From contig JAQFVV010013279.1 in assembly GCA_028023455.1 (NCBI GenBank), forward strand, positions 1 through 64,000: DNA of 64,000 bases. The letters run 5' to 3'. The stretch comes from Epiperipatus broadwayi (Eukaryota > Onychophora > Udeonychophora > Euonychophora > Peripatidae). The notes below the pieces were generated by a model. That model made no database searches. It was not told where the DNA came from and saw nothing but the letters and a program-made list of their open reading frames with translations. Shown in pieces: positions 1-8,887 of this stretch; the first letter of the stretch is position 1; each line of letters opens with the position of its first letter. Both the position numbers and the translations under genes were made by a program.

Positions 1-2850
1 TCCACATTTCATAAACAAGTTGCACAGTTTCTCCACCACACTCGAAAAGCAGCACCACAAGTGGGTTCAGGGCCTGTCATACCGGATTCGAATATAGCAG
101 ATCGACTGCGCAACCAAATACGATGGAGCCCGAACCCGCCAGTCACAATAGCAACATCTTTTCAGGCCGCGGTGGTCAGAGAGAGAGAAGAGACTACGTG
201 AGATTTATAAATAAATTAACAGCTAGCGTTTGGAAAGTCTTAATAGATACGTGTATAACCCAGACAATACGAGACAATGAGATGAATCAGAAAATAAACA
301 CTAACGTAAAGAATTGATTAAATTAACATGATTTATTAAGTGGCTAAATATGATTTCTGGCACTATTTATTTATTAAATAGTGGCGTCAAATGGTTAACT
401 ACAATTGATTAAATCATTTTACTCGTTAATCTATAACCTGGGTCAATTATCGCTTACGAATGTGCCCTACTAAACCTTGAATACATGCGAAGCCCAAGAA
501 TAAGAGTACTGGAATTATTTATAATAAAAGATATTAAATAGTTTTCGATAAAGGCTGACTTCAGAATAAATGCAGAGCGGCTCCAATGAGCTTGGCAGCA
601 GCGACTTGCTTAGTGCGGAAATATATGTGTGAGTATGATATTATCTTAAAGTACTTAAAAAGGGATTCAGTGGTACTCGCAAGGTTTAGGAAACGATGGA
701 GGGTGGTAGTCCATTTAAACTACAGGAACTTTGTGACGACAATAAAGAAATAAATCATAAAATCAGACGCATATGTTGCACCCCACATTGGTCTCGGCCG
801 TAGCCCTAAAGATCGGAGTATGCTAGCATATGGCTGCGAAGAACTGCGTCAGCATCCCCAGGTGTGACGCTCTGGTACACACATTGACTGGAAACCGCAG
901 GAAGAAGTAAAGGGGAAATGGACTTGGCCGTTTAAAGCCCTTTTAAAGAACAAAGTGATCTCAACATCGAATACCCTTGCCAGCAACACTAAAATATATA
1001 TATAATCGATTCAAAAAAAAGGAGACATAACGAAAGATTGGGCACATAAGCAATTCACTGCATTGATGAAAAGCGTCTACACTCTCCCAAACTCAGAATA
1101 ACAATAGAAATACTTAAAACAACTAATGGGGTTTAACATTAAAAGGACGGTGTGAGTGCGAGAATTTAAGTAAAATGTAATTAACCCACGCACTCCCACA
1201 TCTGCCAATAGTTATTCCCACACCTCGCATACATCCTGGAAGATTATGAATCAAATCTAGGTATTATAAAGAAAATAATATAGTCATCGAACGAGCGGCT
1301 TACTAAATCTCATTTAAGGGAGGGACTCATGAACGTAAAATTACATTCTTTATAAGGAATGGGGAGTATCATTAATTCAGATTTGCTTTGCTTCGGTCGA
1401 TGCTATGCAAGCCCATAAAATACGCAAATAAAACAATTTAAATTTGATATTAACCCAAGGTTTAGATCGAGCAATAAATTTAAATATACATTTTAAAACA
1501 TACATGATAATAAGTGTGGCGAGAAAAAGGGAGTTTGTTTTGCTATAGCGGGTTTTAGGTCACAAGAGCTCTTGGGTTAATTTTATTACCTTTCAGTTGC
1601 TTGGGTGGTTGAAGCTGGAGCACATTTCAGGAGTGGATAAGATTTAGCAGCATGTTAATTCAGTCTCTGTTTGCAGCAGCATAGGCGGTTCCTTAAGGCA
1701 TATTGGTGATGCGTCAGATGGTACATCGGCAGCGGCCAGCTATTTCCGAAAGGAAAATAGCCACGGTGCCGACTCTACTCAGTCATATTGGCGGTTCTAT
1801 GATAGGTCAGCATTTTGTACATTTTCTTGAAAGCGGATTATTTAAGTCACGGATGGTCGGTCAGCAAAACATCAGGATCAGCATTCCGAAAATAATAGTT
1901 CAGACCATCCGAATTCTCAGAATAAAAAAAATTATAACCTCAGAAAATAAAATCAAAACGCAAAATCAAACAGCAGAAAAACAGCATCAGAATCAGAATC
2001 AGCTTTTGTTTCCTCCCTCTCCTCTAAACAAAAGAAAAACATTCAATATATACTGTTTATCTTATAAAAGAACCTGCCTTGGGGCATGACAAACCTTTAA
2101 CCTTTTGCATTCTTATCAATTAGTTATTTCTTATCTGAACATCAGAAGGAATCCATTTTAAGGTTTTTTCTTTTAGTTTACAATTATAAATTCCAGTAAA
2201 TGCTCAGATTGAAAGAAGATTAAAACATTTATTTCATTCTGTTGAAGACTTTTGCTAATTGGAAATTCCTAAGTAGACATACGAAGTGTGAATTTATAAT
2301 CCAAAATGTTTTACTTTAAATCTATTATATTCTCAACCTAGCCTTATTTTATATAATCTTCAATGGCGGGAACTTTATAATTTTAGAAAAATATTAAATT
2401 ATTTCACATTTAGATTGTAATTGCATGAATCCGTTTATAAACTACTTTTAATAATTATTATTTTACCTACAATAGAAAATAAATATTGCAACACAATATT
2501 TTTAAAATAAATGAACTCAACAACCACAATCCAATAATATAATTCCAATGATTGATATTAATATTTAACAGTTATCATCATAGTCTGTGTGTAGTTTTAC
2601 CTATATAACCTTTTAAATGAATATGTAAACATACACATACTCGACATTTATATATCAATAAAAATAAAGGGTTGAAAATTGGACTCCACGAGTAATAATG
2701 CCTACGTGGTTTATTTTAGGTGGGATTTTAGTATATAAATGGCCGTACAGACACACTACGAACGATTTGGGATTCGAATTTAGGTATAAGGGTAGGTGAA
2801 ATGTAAGAGAAAGGTGAAACGAAGACTTGCAGAGCAATCTTCCTGTTTCA
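1..2850 (-). repeat. 3' LTR of the Ty3/gypsy element (outer end cut by the window)
   Basis: Aligns base for base with 8903-11759. The shared sequence stops exactly after position 2850 (…cctgtttca on the plus strand), so on the element's own strand the LTR starts with TGAAACAGG, the expected TG. About 16 bp of the outer end lie before base 1. At nearly 2.9 kb it is far longer than the few hundred bases usual for gypsy LTRs. It contains a 128-codon ORF at 1703-2089 on the opposite strand. That ORF is cut short by an indel in the other LTR and is not supported as a gene. Confidence 0.93.
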
Positions 2851-2861
2851 CATTCCCTTAG
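2851..2861 (-). promoter_or_regulatory. Short polypurine tract
   Basis: The minus-strand sequence immediately before the 3' LTR is AAGGGAATG, purine-rich and in the place where plus-strand DNA synthesis is primed. It is short and interrupted by one T, so the assignment rests mainly on position. Confidence 0.5.
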
Positions 2862-3247
2862 TTACGAAAAAAAAATTTAAAAAAAAAAGGTCTTACATAA
2901 AGGTCTACCGAGGAATCTCTTTGACAAACAATAATATTGACTAGCCAAGTCAGCCCAACAGAAATCTAAAAAAATATAAGGTAAAAATACATCTTTGTTT
3001 TTGTTTTTTTTCCTTCCTTTTTAAATGAGGGGATAAATTCAAAGATACAAATATATACAGATATATACCCGGATCAATTTTTTTTTTTACTAGGGTTTTA
3101 ACTCTAACGAATATTTTGGTAAACTAATCACTAACTTACGCACGGATAACATTGAAACTACCTAACTTCTAAATCTTACAGAGAGAAAAAAAACATTGTT
3201 GTCTTTGTCACATCCGAATTCAGGTCCATGTCCATGAGTTTCTTCAT
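2862..3247 (-). other. 3' untranslated segment of the LTR element
   Basis: About 390 bp between the pol stop and the polypurine tract, with A and T runs and no env-like ORF. The absence of env is the useful observation. Confidence 0.7.
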
Positions 3248-5377
3248 TTAATATGCTCCTGGGTCTGGTGGGTGATGGTTGGCTCGGTTATAAACAGGTT
3301 TCAAACTTCTGGCATTGTACGTTCCCTTGATAATTCCTTGATCTTCCAGTAAATATGCATTTGGTCTGTTTGCTTCTTTTATTACATATGGCCCCTGATA
3401 TAGTGGGAAAAATTTTTTGTATTTCCCTAGATCTCGGTTGCTGGGCTTTGGAAGTCTCACCCAAACTTGATCCCCAACTTGGAATTGGTACGACCCAATC
3501 TCCTTTAACTGTCTTCTTTTCTCTCGGGCTTGTAAACGATGGCGAACTGCCCATTGATCATCCTCAGTGTTGACTTTCGGGTCATCTATTGGTAAGGGTA
3601 TTTTGATTAGTGGCGGTTCTGGTTTACCAAAATGGAGGCGGATTGGCGTTAATCCAGTCGCTTCGTTTATAGTTCCGTTGATGTATTGAAAAATGCTCAC
3701 AGTCTGTTTCACCCATCCCCGGTGGTCATTATGGATATAAGTCCGGAAAAGCCGGTTGATTTCCCTCATGACCCTCTCACAGGGGTTTGATTGGGGGTTT
3801 CGAATGGATGTCATGACATGTTTGAGGCCTTGCCCGTTGATCCAGTGCTGCCATACTCGGGAGGTAAACGCTGAGCCATGGTCGGATAGGATGACTTCAG
3901 GCTTTCCAATGGTTACAAACTGTTTTTGCTGTAATGCCCTAATGGCACTTTTCGAATCTGCCCTTATGACTGGGTACGCCCAAGCATATTTGGAAAAAAC
4001 GTCATAAGTGACAAAAAGATATCTATACTTCCGATATGATGGTAATGGCCCATAATGATCGACGGCTAATATCTTGTTAGGTCCTGTTGGGATGATGGAG
4101 GCAGGAGCACCACTAAAATTTTTATTGGCAGGCTTGCTTCTCGCACAAATAGTACACTTTTGGAGGATTTGGAGGATATCATAATACATCTGCGGCCAAT
4201 GAAATTGCCATCTCAGGGCTTCTTCGGTTTTCCTCGGACCGTAATGTCCCACCAATCTATGCATGTAATTTATCAAGGGATCCCTCAATTCGGGCGGTAT
4301 GAGAATTCTCCAGGATCGACCGCCCTTTTCAGTATTCTGTAGCAAGAGTCCATTCTGTATTTTGTATTTCTTGGTTCCTCTGCCCATAGTACAGCCTTGA
4401 AGGGGTTTCCCTTGTCGTTCCACCTCTTGCATTATGTTGTGGTATTGGGGCTGTTTTCCCTGCCAATACTGTAGGTTTTTCAATTTCTGCTCAATGTCCT
4501 GATCCAATACGTTAGCCATGATTATCAGTGGTTGCTCCTCTATCAGTGGGTTGCATGGTTCAACTTCTACAGGGTGGCGACTCAATACATCAGCTACCAC
4601 ATTCTCTGACCCTGGGCAGTAAAGGATCTTATAGTGAAACTTCTGTAATGATAAACTCCATCGCACAAGACGATCATTAGTCAAATAGCTCTTATTTAGA
4701 AATTCCAAACACCGGTGGTCCGTGATGATGATTACTTCTGAGCCCAACAAAATCTGTTTGAACTTGCTACAGGCCCATACAATCGCTAAGGCTTCTTGTT
4801 CAGTAACAGTGTAATTCTTTTCTGCGCCTCTCAAGGTGCGACTACTAAAATATAGGACACGATGCTTGCCTTCTTCATCAATTTGGAATAGCACAACACC
4901 CAAGCCTTTCTTGCTGCTGTCGGTTTGGAGGTAAAATGGGCGGGTAAAGTCAGGATAGCACAGCATCACCGTCTGGAGAAAATTCCTTTTGATCTTCTTA
5001 AAATCTTGTTCATGCTGGACGCTCCATTCCCACCGATGGTGTAACCTTAATAGTTCCAATAAACAAGAGGTATCCGCCGCAAACCCTGGGTAGAACTTGT
5101 GATAGTAGTTGCAAAGGCCCAAAAATGATCTCACTTGTTTTCTATTTGCTGGCCTCAGAAAGTTCTCTATGGCTTCTACTTTATCAGGGTGGGTACGAAT
5201 TCCCTGCCCATTGACGATATGTCCCAGAAAGGTAATTTCTCTCAGGGCGAAATGGCTTTTTTCTAGGTTTACTGTGATGTTTTTTTGGGCACATTCAGTA
5301 AAGAATTGCTTCAAATGTTCCAGATGTTCTTGAGTGCTCCGGGATGCAATGACGACATCGTCAATATAGCAGACCAA
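3248..5377 (-). CDS. Pol: RT palm/thumb, RNase H and integrase
   Basis: A 709-codon frame. The RT catalytic YIDDVV box is at residues 4-9, followed by the FLGHIV and VRSFLGLCNYY motifs of the RT C-terminus. RNase H spans about residues 145-270, with candidate catalytic residues D153 (QTDSS), E195 (TEQEAL), D220 (ITDH) and D263 (VADVLSR). Integrase follows: an HHCC zinc finger (H373, H378, C408, C411), then the DDE core with D440 (LAVDHYG), D499 (LSDHGSAF) and E534 (NPCERV), a D-x34-E spacing typical of the family. A GPY/F module with QGPYVI lies near residue 665. No chromodomain is visible after it. This part of the element is intact. Its apparent ATG is an artefact of the upstream frame break, since the protein should be made as Gag-Pol. 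Confidence 0.95.
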   Translation of the reverse strand: MVCYIDDVVIASRSTQEHLEHLKQFFTECAQKNITVNLEKSHFALREITFLGHIVNGQGIRTHPDKVEAIENFLRPANRKQVRSFLGLCNYYHKFYPGFAADTSCLLELLRLHHRWEWSVQHEQDFKKIKRNFLQTVMLCYPDFTRPFYLQTDSSKKGLGVVLFQIDEEGKHRVLYFSSRTLRGAEKNYTVTEQEALAIVWACSKFKQILLGSEVIIITDHRCLEFLNKSYLTNDRLVRWSLSLQKFHYKILYCPGSENVVADVLSRHPVEVEPCNPLIEEQPLIIMANVLDQDIEQKLKNLQYWQGKQPQYHNIMQEVERQGKPLQGCTMGRGTKKYKIQNGLLLQNTEKGGRSWRILIPPELRDPLINYMHRLVGHYGPRKTEEALRWQFHWPQMYYDILQILQKCTICARSKPANKNFSGAPASIIPTGPNKILAVDHYGPLPSYRKYRYLFVTYDVFSKYAWAYPVIRADSKSAIRALQQKQFVTIGKPEVILSDHGSAFTSRVWQHWINGQGLKHVMTSIRNPQSNPCERVMREINRLFRTYIHNDHRGWVKQTVSIFQYINGTINEATGLTPIRLHFGKPEPPLIKIPLPIDDPKVNTEDDQWAVRHRLQAREKRRQLKEIGSYQFQVGDQVWVRLPKPSNRDLGKYKKFFPLYQGPYVIKEANRPNAYLLEDQGIIKGTYNARSLKPVYNRANHHPPDPGAY

Positions 5378-5657
5378 TTTTTTTTAAATCTTCTGACAGC
5401 ACCTGGTCTAGACACCTCATTAACCCGGCACCACTATTAATTAGTCCGAATGGCACTCTCTTGAAGACGTGTGTCTGTCCATTATGGTGAAATGCCGTGT
5501 ACTTCCTGTCTTGGGGGTGTAGGACCATCTGCCAATAGCTGGCAGTCAAATCTAGCATGGAAAAGATAGTTTTATTCGAAAGCCTCATGAAAATATCCTG
5601 CACTGGGGGGGGGAACATCCCTTTCCGGTATAGTGATACTATTGAGTTTCCTTGCAT
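5361..5657 (-). pseudogene. Reverse transcriptase, middle part (palm, block A region)
   Basis: Continues RT with FSMLDLTASYWQM, which holds the first catalytic Asp of the palm (usual form LDLxSGYWQ), then HTAF-type and FGLINSGAGL motifs (usual FGLxNAPxxFQ, here with G replacing P). It overlaps the previous fragment across the G9 run and ends at a T8 run (5378-5385, plus strand), where the frame moves again just before the YIDD box. Both breaks fall in mononucleotide runs, as expected for slippage or sequencing error. Confidence 0.88.
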
Positions 5658-5890
5658 CGAGACATAGTCTTATAGATCCATTTTTCTTTCGAATAACCAC
5701 TAATGGGTTGTTATAGGGTGATGCTCCCTTTTCGATTACACCCCACTCAATCATTTGTTGGATTTGCATGTTCACTTCATCTTGATATTGAAAAGGGATG
5801 GGATATGTGCGGGTTTGAAAGTGCGTTTCTTCCTTGACACGGATCCAGTGGACATAATCTTTAATTTCTCCTGGGATCAGGGAGATATCT
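5572..5890 (-). pseudogene. Reverse transcriptase, N-terminal part (fingers)
   Basis: Encodes the start of a Ty3/gypsy RT. An HF-type lead-in with PIPFQYQDEV is followed by IEWGVIEKGASPYNNPLVVIRKKNGSIRLCLD (in pieces: the S-P-Y-N-N-P motif, the V-I-R-K-K-N-G motif and the C-L-D-A-R-K-L-N motif). These are RT blocks 1 and 2. The frame then fails at a G9 run (5605-5613, plus strand), after which the sequence continues in the next listed frame. An ATG-initiated version would begin at 5775, but similarity runs upstream to about 5890, so this is a fragment of pol and not a separate gene. Confidence 0.85.
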
Positions 5891-6314
5891 GCTGATTTTC
5901 CATCAAAAGCCGGTGTAATTGGGGTTGCTCTTTCATTTTTTCTAGAGTCAATTCCTGGATTTTATTCTTAATAAGATCTTCACTTAGGCTGGTTTCCATG
6001 CATCGGACTTGGATTTCAGGTAAACTCTTGATTTTGTTCATGCTTATTTTCTCCTGCCGGAATGTGATTACATTTTCACCACAGTCAAGGATACACTTGT
6101 GCTGGTTTAGGAAATCAGCTTCTATGATAACATCATGTATCAATCCTTTGATTACGAGAAATACGTGTTCAACCGTTGTTTGTCCAAGAGTTATCTCCAA
6201 CCACACCTGATAATTTTCTGTTTTGGTTTTCCTTCCGTCGGCCAGTTTCATCTGCATGGGACGAAATGGCAATCTGGGTGGACAACTGCAAGATTTTTCC
6301 AACACAACACCCAT
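5877..6314 (-). pseudogene. Protease C-terminal half and pol linker, out of frame with gag
   Basis: A 145-codon frame that continues the aspartic protease. It contains a hydrophobic stretch with VIIEADFL, which matches the second conserved motif of retroelement proteases (usually I-I/L-G-x-D-F-L; here the glycine is glutamate). A basic, Glu-rich linker towards RT follows. It overlaps the end of the gag ORF in a different frame, so the protease as written is split. The switch lies near 6300-6320, where there is no long homopolymer. It could be a mutation, an assembly indel or a ribosomal frameshift site. The frame ends in a stop at 5877, just before the RT N-terminus in yet another frame. Confidence 0.75.
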
Positions 6315-7525
6315 CCCTTTGAAATACAGGAAACTTGGCTACCAGTGTCAATGAGAGCGGCCACCTCAGTAGCTCCTAGTTTAATGTTTACTACTGGACA
6401 CGGACTAATGGGGAGTCCCCATGGGGCATCTTTCTCTTGGATCACCATTGTGGTCGGGTTCCAACTGCTTAGATGGGGTCTTCCCATAAGCTGGTGAGAA
6501 TGATGAGGATGGGCCGAGGGGTTTCCATCTCTCATTTTATTTTGCACCTGCTGACCATGCGGGTCTTTGGCTGCTTGCCATGGGATTATGGTGTCCCTTT
6601 TGTGTCGGTTCCATTGGTTGACTTCCAACATAGTCAGGAATTCGGCCATCTCTTCCACGTTTCTAATTCTGCTCCCTATCATTAGTTGTTGGATGGCTAT
6701 CGGCATATTCTGTTGGATGGTGCCGATGATATGGGCATCAGAAAATGCGAATGCATTTAATGTTTTCAAACGATTGGTCTGCCGTATAAAGAATTGAGTG
6801 TGAGTTTCCTTTATGGTCCCATATTGTTCTTGGCTGACTGCATTTAATATTTTACTCTGCCGGTCGTCGCTCCAGTAATACTTTAAAAGGATTTTGGTGT
6901 AGGCTGTAAAGTCTTCGGGTTTGGCCGTTAACATAGTCCACCAGTCCTCTGCATAACTACGTAAGTGGTGACTGGCTATTGTAATCTGTTCATGTGGGCT
7001 GGCTCTATAGAAGTAAAAAAAATCCTTCAAACTGTTTAGATGCGGGTGGGGACTTTCTCCAATATCACCGCAGAAGATTTTAACGGTTATCATTTTGGCT
7101 AGTTGAGTTTGAGTACCTATGTCGAGTGGTATAATTTTGCGACTATTGCTAATGTCAGCATATATGGTACTATTGCTGCTGGTCTGGGTGGGTGAGAAAT
7201 CATCACTTTTGCAGATGGTGGTCTTGGCATCTTGGTCTGTGTCATCTGTTCTTATCTGGATTGCAAGGGCTGCTTGTTCCCTTTTTATATCTCGTATTTC
7301 TTTTAAAGCATATTTAATAAATCTTTGGCATTCTTGGTCCTTTCCTTGTCCTTCCTCCTCCCTTCTCCTTGCTTGTTCTTCACTCTTCTTACACATGTTT
7401 ATTATGTACGCAATTTCAAAATTGCTGATTCCAGATCTCTGTTCAGGCTTTACTATTGCTGGTGGAGATTCCACAATTTCGGCTGAGTTTACATCTGGTC
7501 CGTGGTCGTATTGATGGTCTTCCAT
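6248..7525 (-). CDS. Gag polyprotein running into the start of protease
   Basis: An ORF of 425 codons starting MEDHQYDHG. Residues about 45-95 are rich in E, K, R and Q and look like a coiled coil. Residues about 145-320 have the helical, tryptophan-containing pattern of a Ty3/gypsy capsid (motifs such as FYFYRASP, AEDWWTML, LKYYWSDD). I see no CCHC zinc knuckle, so RNA binding may rest on the basic, His-rich stretch near residues 310-350. The retroviral-type aspartic protease begins near residue 385, with the catalytic LIDTG motif (D393). The sequence then leaves the protease frame about 15 codons past DTG, and the remaining flap half lies in another frame (5877-6314). In the element, Gag forms the particle and protease matures Gag-Pol. 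Confidence 0.88.
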   Translation of the reverse strand: MEDHQYDHGPDVNSAEIVESPPAIVKPEQRSGISNFEIAYIINMCKKSEEQARRREEEGQGKDQECQRFIKYALKEIRDIKREQAALAIQIRTDDTDQDAKTTICKSDDFSPTQTSSNSTIYADISNSRKIIPLDIGTQTQLAKMITVKIFCGDIGESPHPHLNSLKDFFYFYRASPHEQITIASHHLRSYAEDWWTMLTAKPEDFTAYTKILLKYYWSDDRQSKILNAVSQEQYGTIKETHTQFFIRQTNRLKTLNAFAFSDAHIIGTIQQNMPIAIQQLMIGSRIRNVEEMAEFLTMLEVNQWNRHKRDTIIPWQAAKDPHGQQVQNKMRDGNPSAHPHHSHQLMGRPHLSSWNPTTMVIQEKDAPWGLPISPCPVVNIKLGATEVAALIDTGSQVSCISKGWVLCWKNLAVVHPDCHFVPCR

Positions 7526-8847
7526 ATTTGTTTTGTCTCTACTGATGATGGTTTCTACGATTCAATTCTAAATTACTTACTACAAAATATATATTAATTT
7601 GGATTCAGGATTCTGTGCGGTTTACTTTTTATTTTTCTATACTAATGGCTAATCGGCTATTTCCCTTCCGGTCTTTTGGCCTATTTGCTGCTTCTTATAT
7701 CACCAATGCCTTAACTAACTTTTGCTGTCATAAAATTTATATCATATAAAGTTTTCCATCTGCTGCAAACTAACTCTTATTTTAGTACTAATATCTAAAG
7801 AAAATATATTTAATATGCTGCTTATTTTGTTATTACTTGAATCTAATTTCTCCAATCTCCTACTCTTATCTATATAATGTTCGCTAGATCCGGGCATATT
7901 TATCTTATTTTCCCTCATTTAAAACAAACGCGCATCTATATAAGTCATATATACAAATATATAAAACAAAATATTTTTACGATCATTTATTTTTAGGACA
8001 ATTGTTTATCTCCCGATCCCTTCACGTCTGACTGTCTGGTAACACATTTATAACGCATTTTGATTCTCAAAATAATATATACATTTAAGCTTTACATCAA
8101 TAAAATTTTTAAACCGACGACAAAAATTTATTTTAGAAATAGTTTCATTTATAGAGACTATCCCGGGGCGCCATGTCATCAGTTCAAATAAAATACGGAC
8201 TGTTATATATATTTAGCCTTGCAAAAAAAAAATTTCTTTCGTTTAACTACGGGCGTATTTATTACATTGTAAGGTCGCCTATTTGTCTAGGCTATATCAT
8301 ACGGAAGTATTCTCACTGTATTGCATCTCGAGCTCTAACTTATTTCACGGAGGAAAAGACAAGAGAGAAAAAAAAACTTTTACAACATATATTTTGTCAC
8401 AATATTCATTTGGAATAACCATTAGATATTCAACGCCATATTTATAGCGTGATTTTAAATTCTTAAATAATAAACATTATGATAGCGTGACTTTCAATTG
8501 TTCAGTAATAACTCATGATCAGCTCGCAACGCACTACAGCAAGTTTAACGGTTTGTCTATCTTTAACTAATATTCAAACGCCCGAGTCAAACAAAACATA
8601 TATACACATTTTTGCATTTTCAAGGAAGTCTTAAATATATACAATTAATCCTTATTAAGAGTAAAATTACTCACGGGACTTGGAAAAACATTACGGGGTT
8701 TAGATTTAAATAATTACACTATTATTTTATATGATATAAAGCACACATTAATAAATATCAACTATAAGGGATTTGCATGTCTAATATAATATATATCAAC
8801 AGTGGGAAAAAAAATTTACTCAGGGAATGTGGGTGTTTATCTCGTTG
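7526..8847 (-). other. Untranslated leader of the LTR element
   Basis: About 1.3 kb between the primer binding site and the gag ATG, AT-rich and without a supported ORF on the coding strand. An 81-codon frame on the opposite strand (8173-8418) matches nothing I recognise. Packaging or dimerisation signals would be expected here, but none can be named by eye. Confidence 0.6.
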
Positions 8848-8865
8848 CTCCACGTTAAGGCGCCA
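8848..8865 (-). other. Primer binding site of the LTR element
   Basis: Read on the minus strand this starts TGGCGCC and continues TTAACGTGGAGC. TGG is the complement of a tRNA CCA end, and TGGCGCC is a common start for retroelement primer sites. It lies about 22 bp inside the LTR edge I chose, a slightly long spacer containing a T run. The tRNA species is not assigned. Confidence 0.7.
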
Positions 8866-8887
8866 GTCTCAAAAAAAAAATTTACTA

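Noticed and set aside
1703-2089. 128-codon ORF inside the 3' LTR on the plus strand
   Set aside because: It is antisense to the element, and its copy in the other LTR (10605-10838) ends at 77 codons because of a one-base indel. No recognisable domain.
2851-3247. Envelope gene (which would make the element an errantivirus)
   Set aside because: Only about 400 bp lie between the integrase stop and the LTR, with no open frame.
8173-8418. 81-codon ORF in the LTR element leader
   Set aside because: Opposite strand to gag and pol, no domain, and A/K-run composition. Chance frame.
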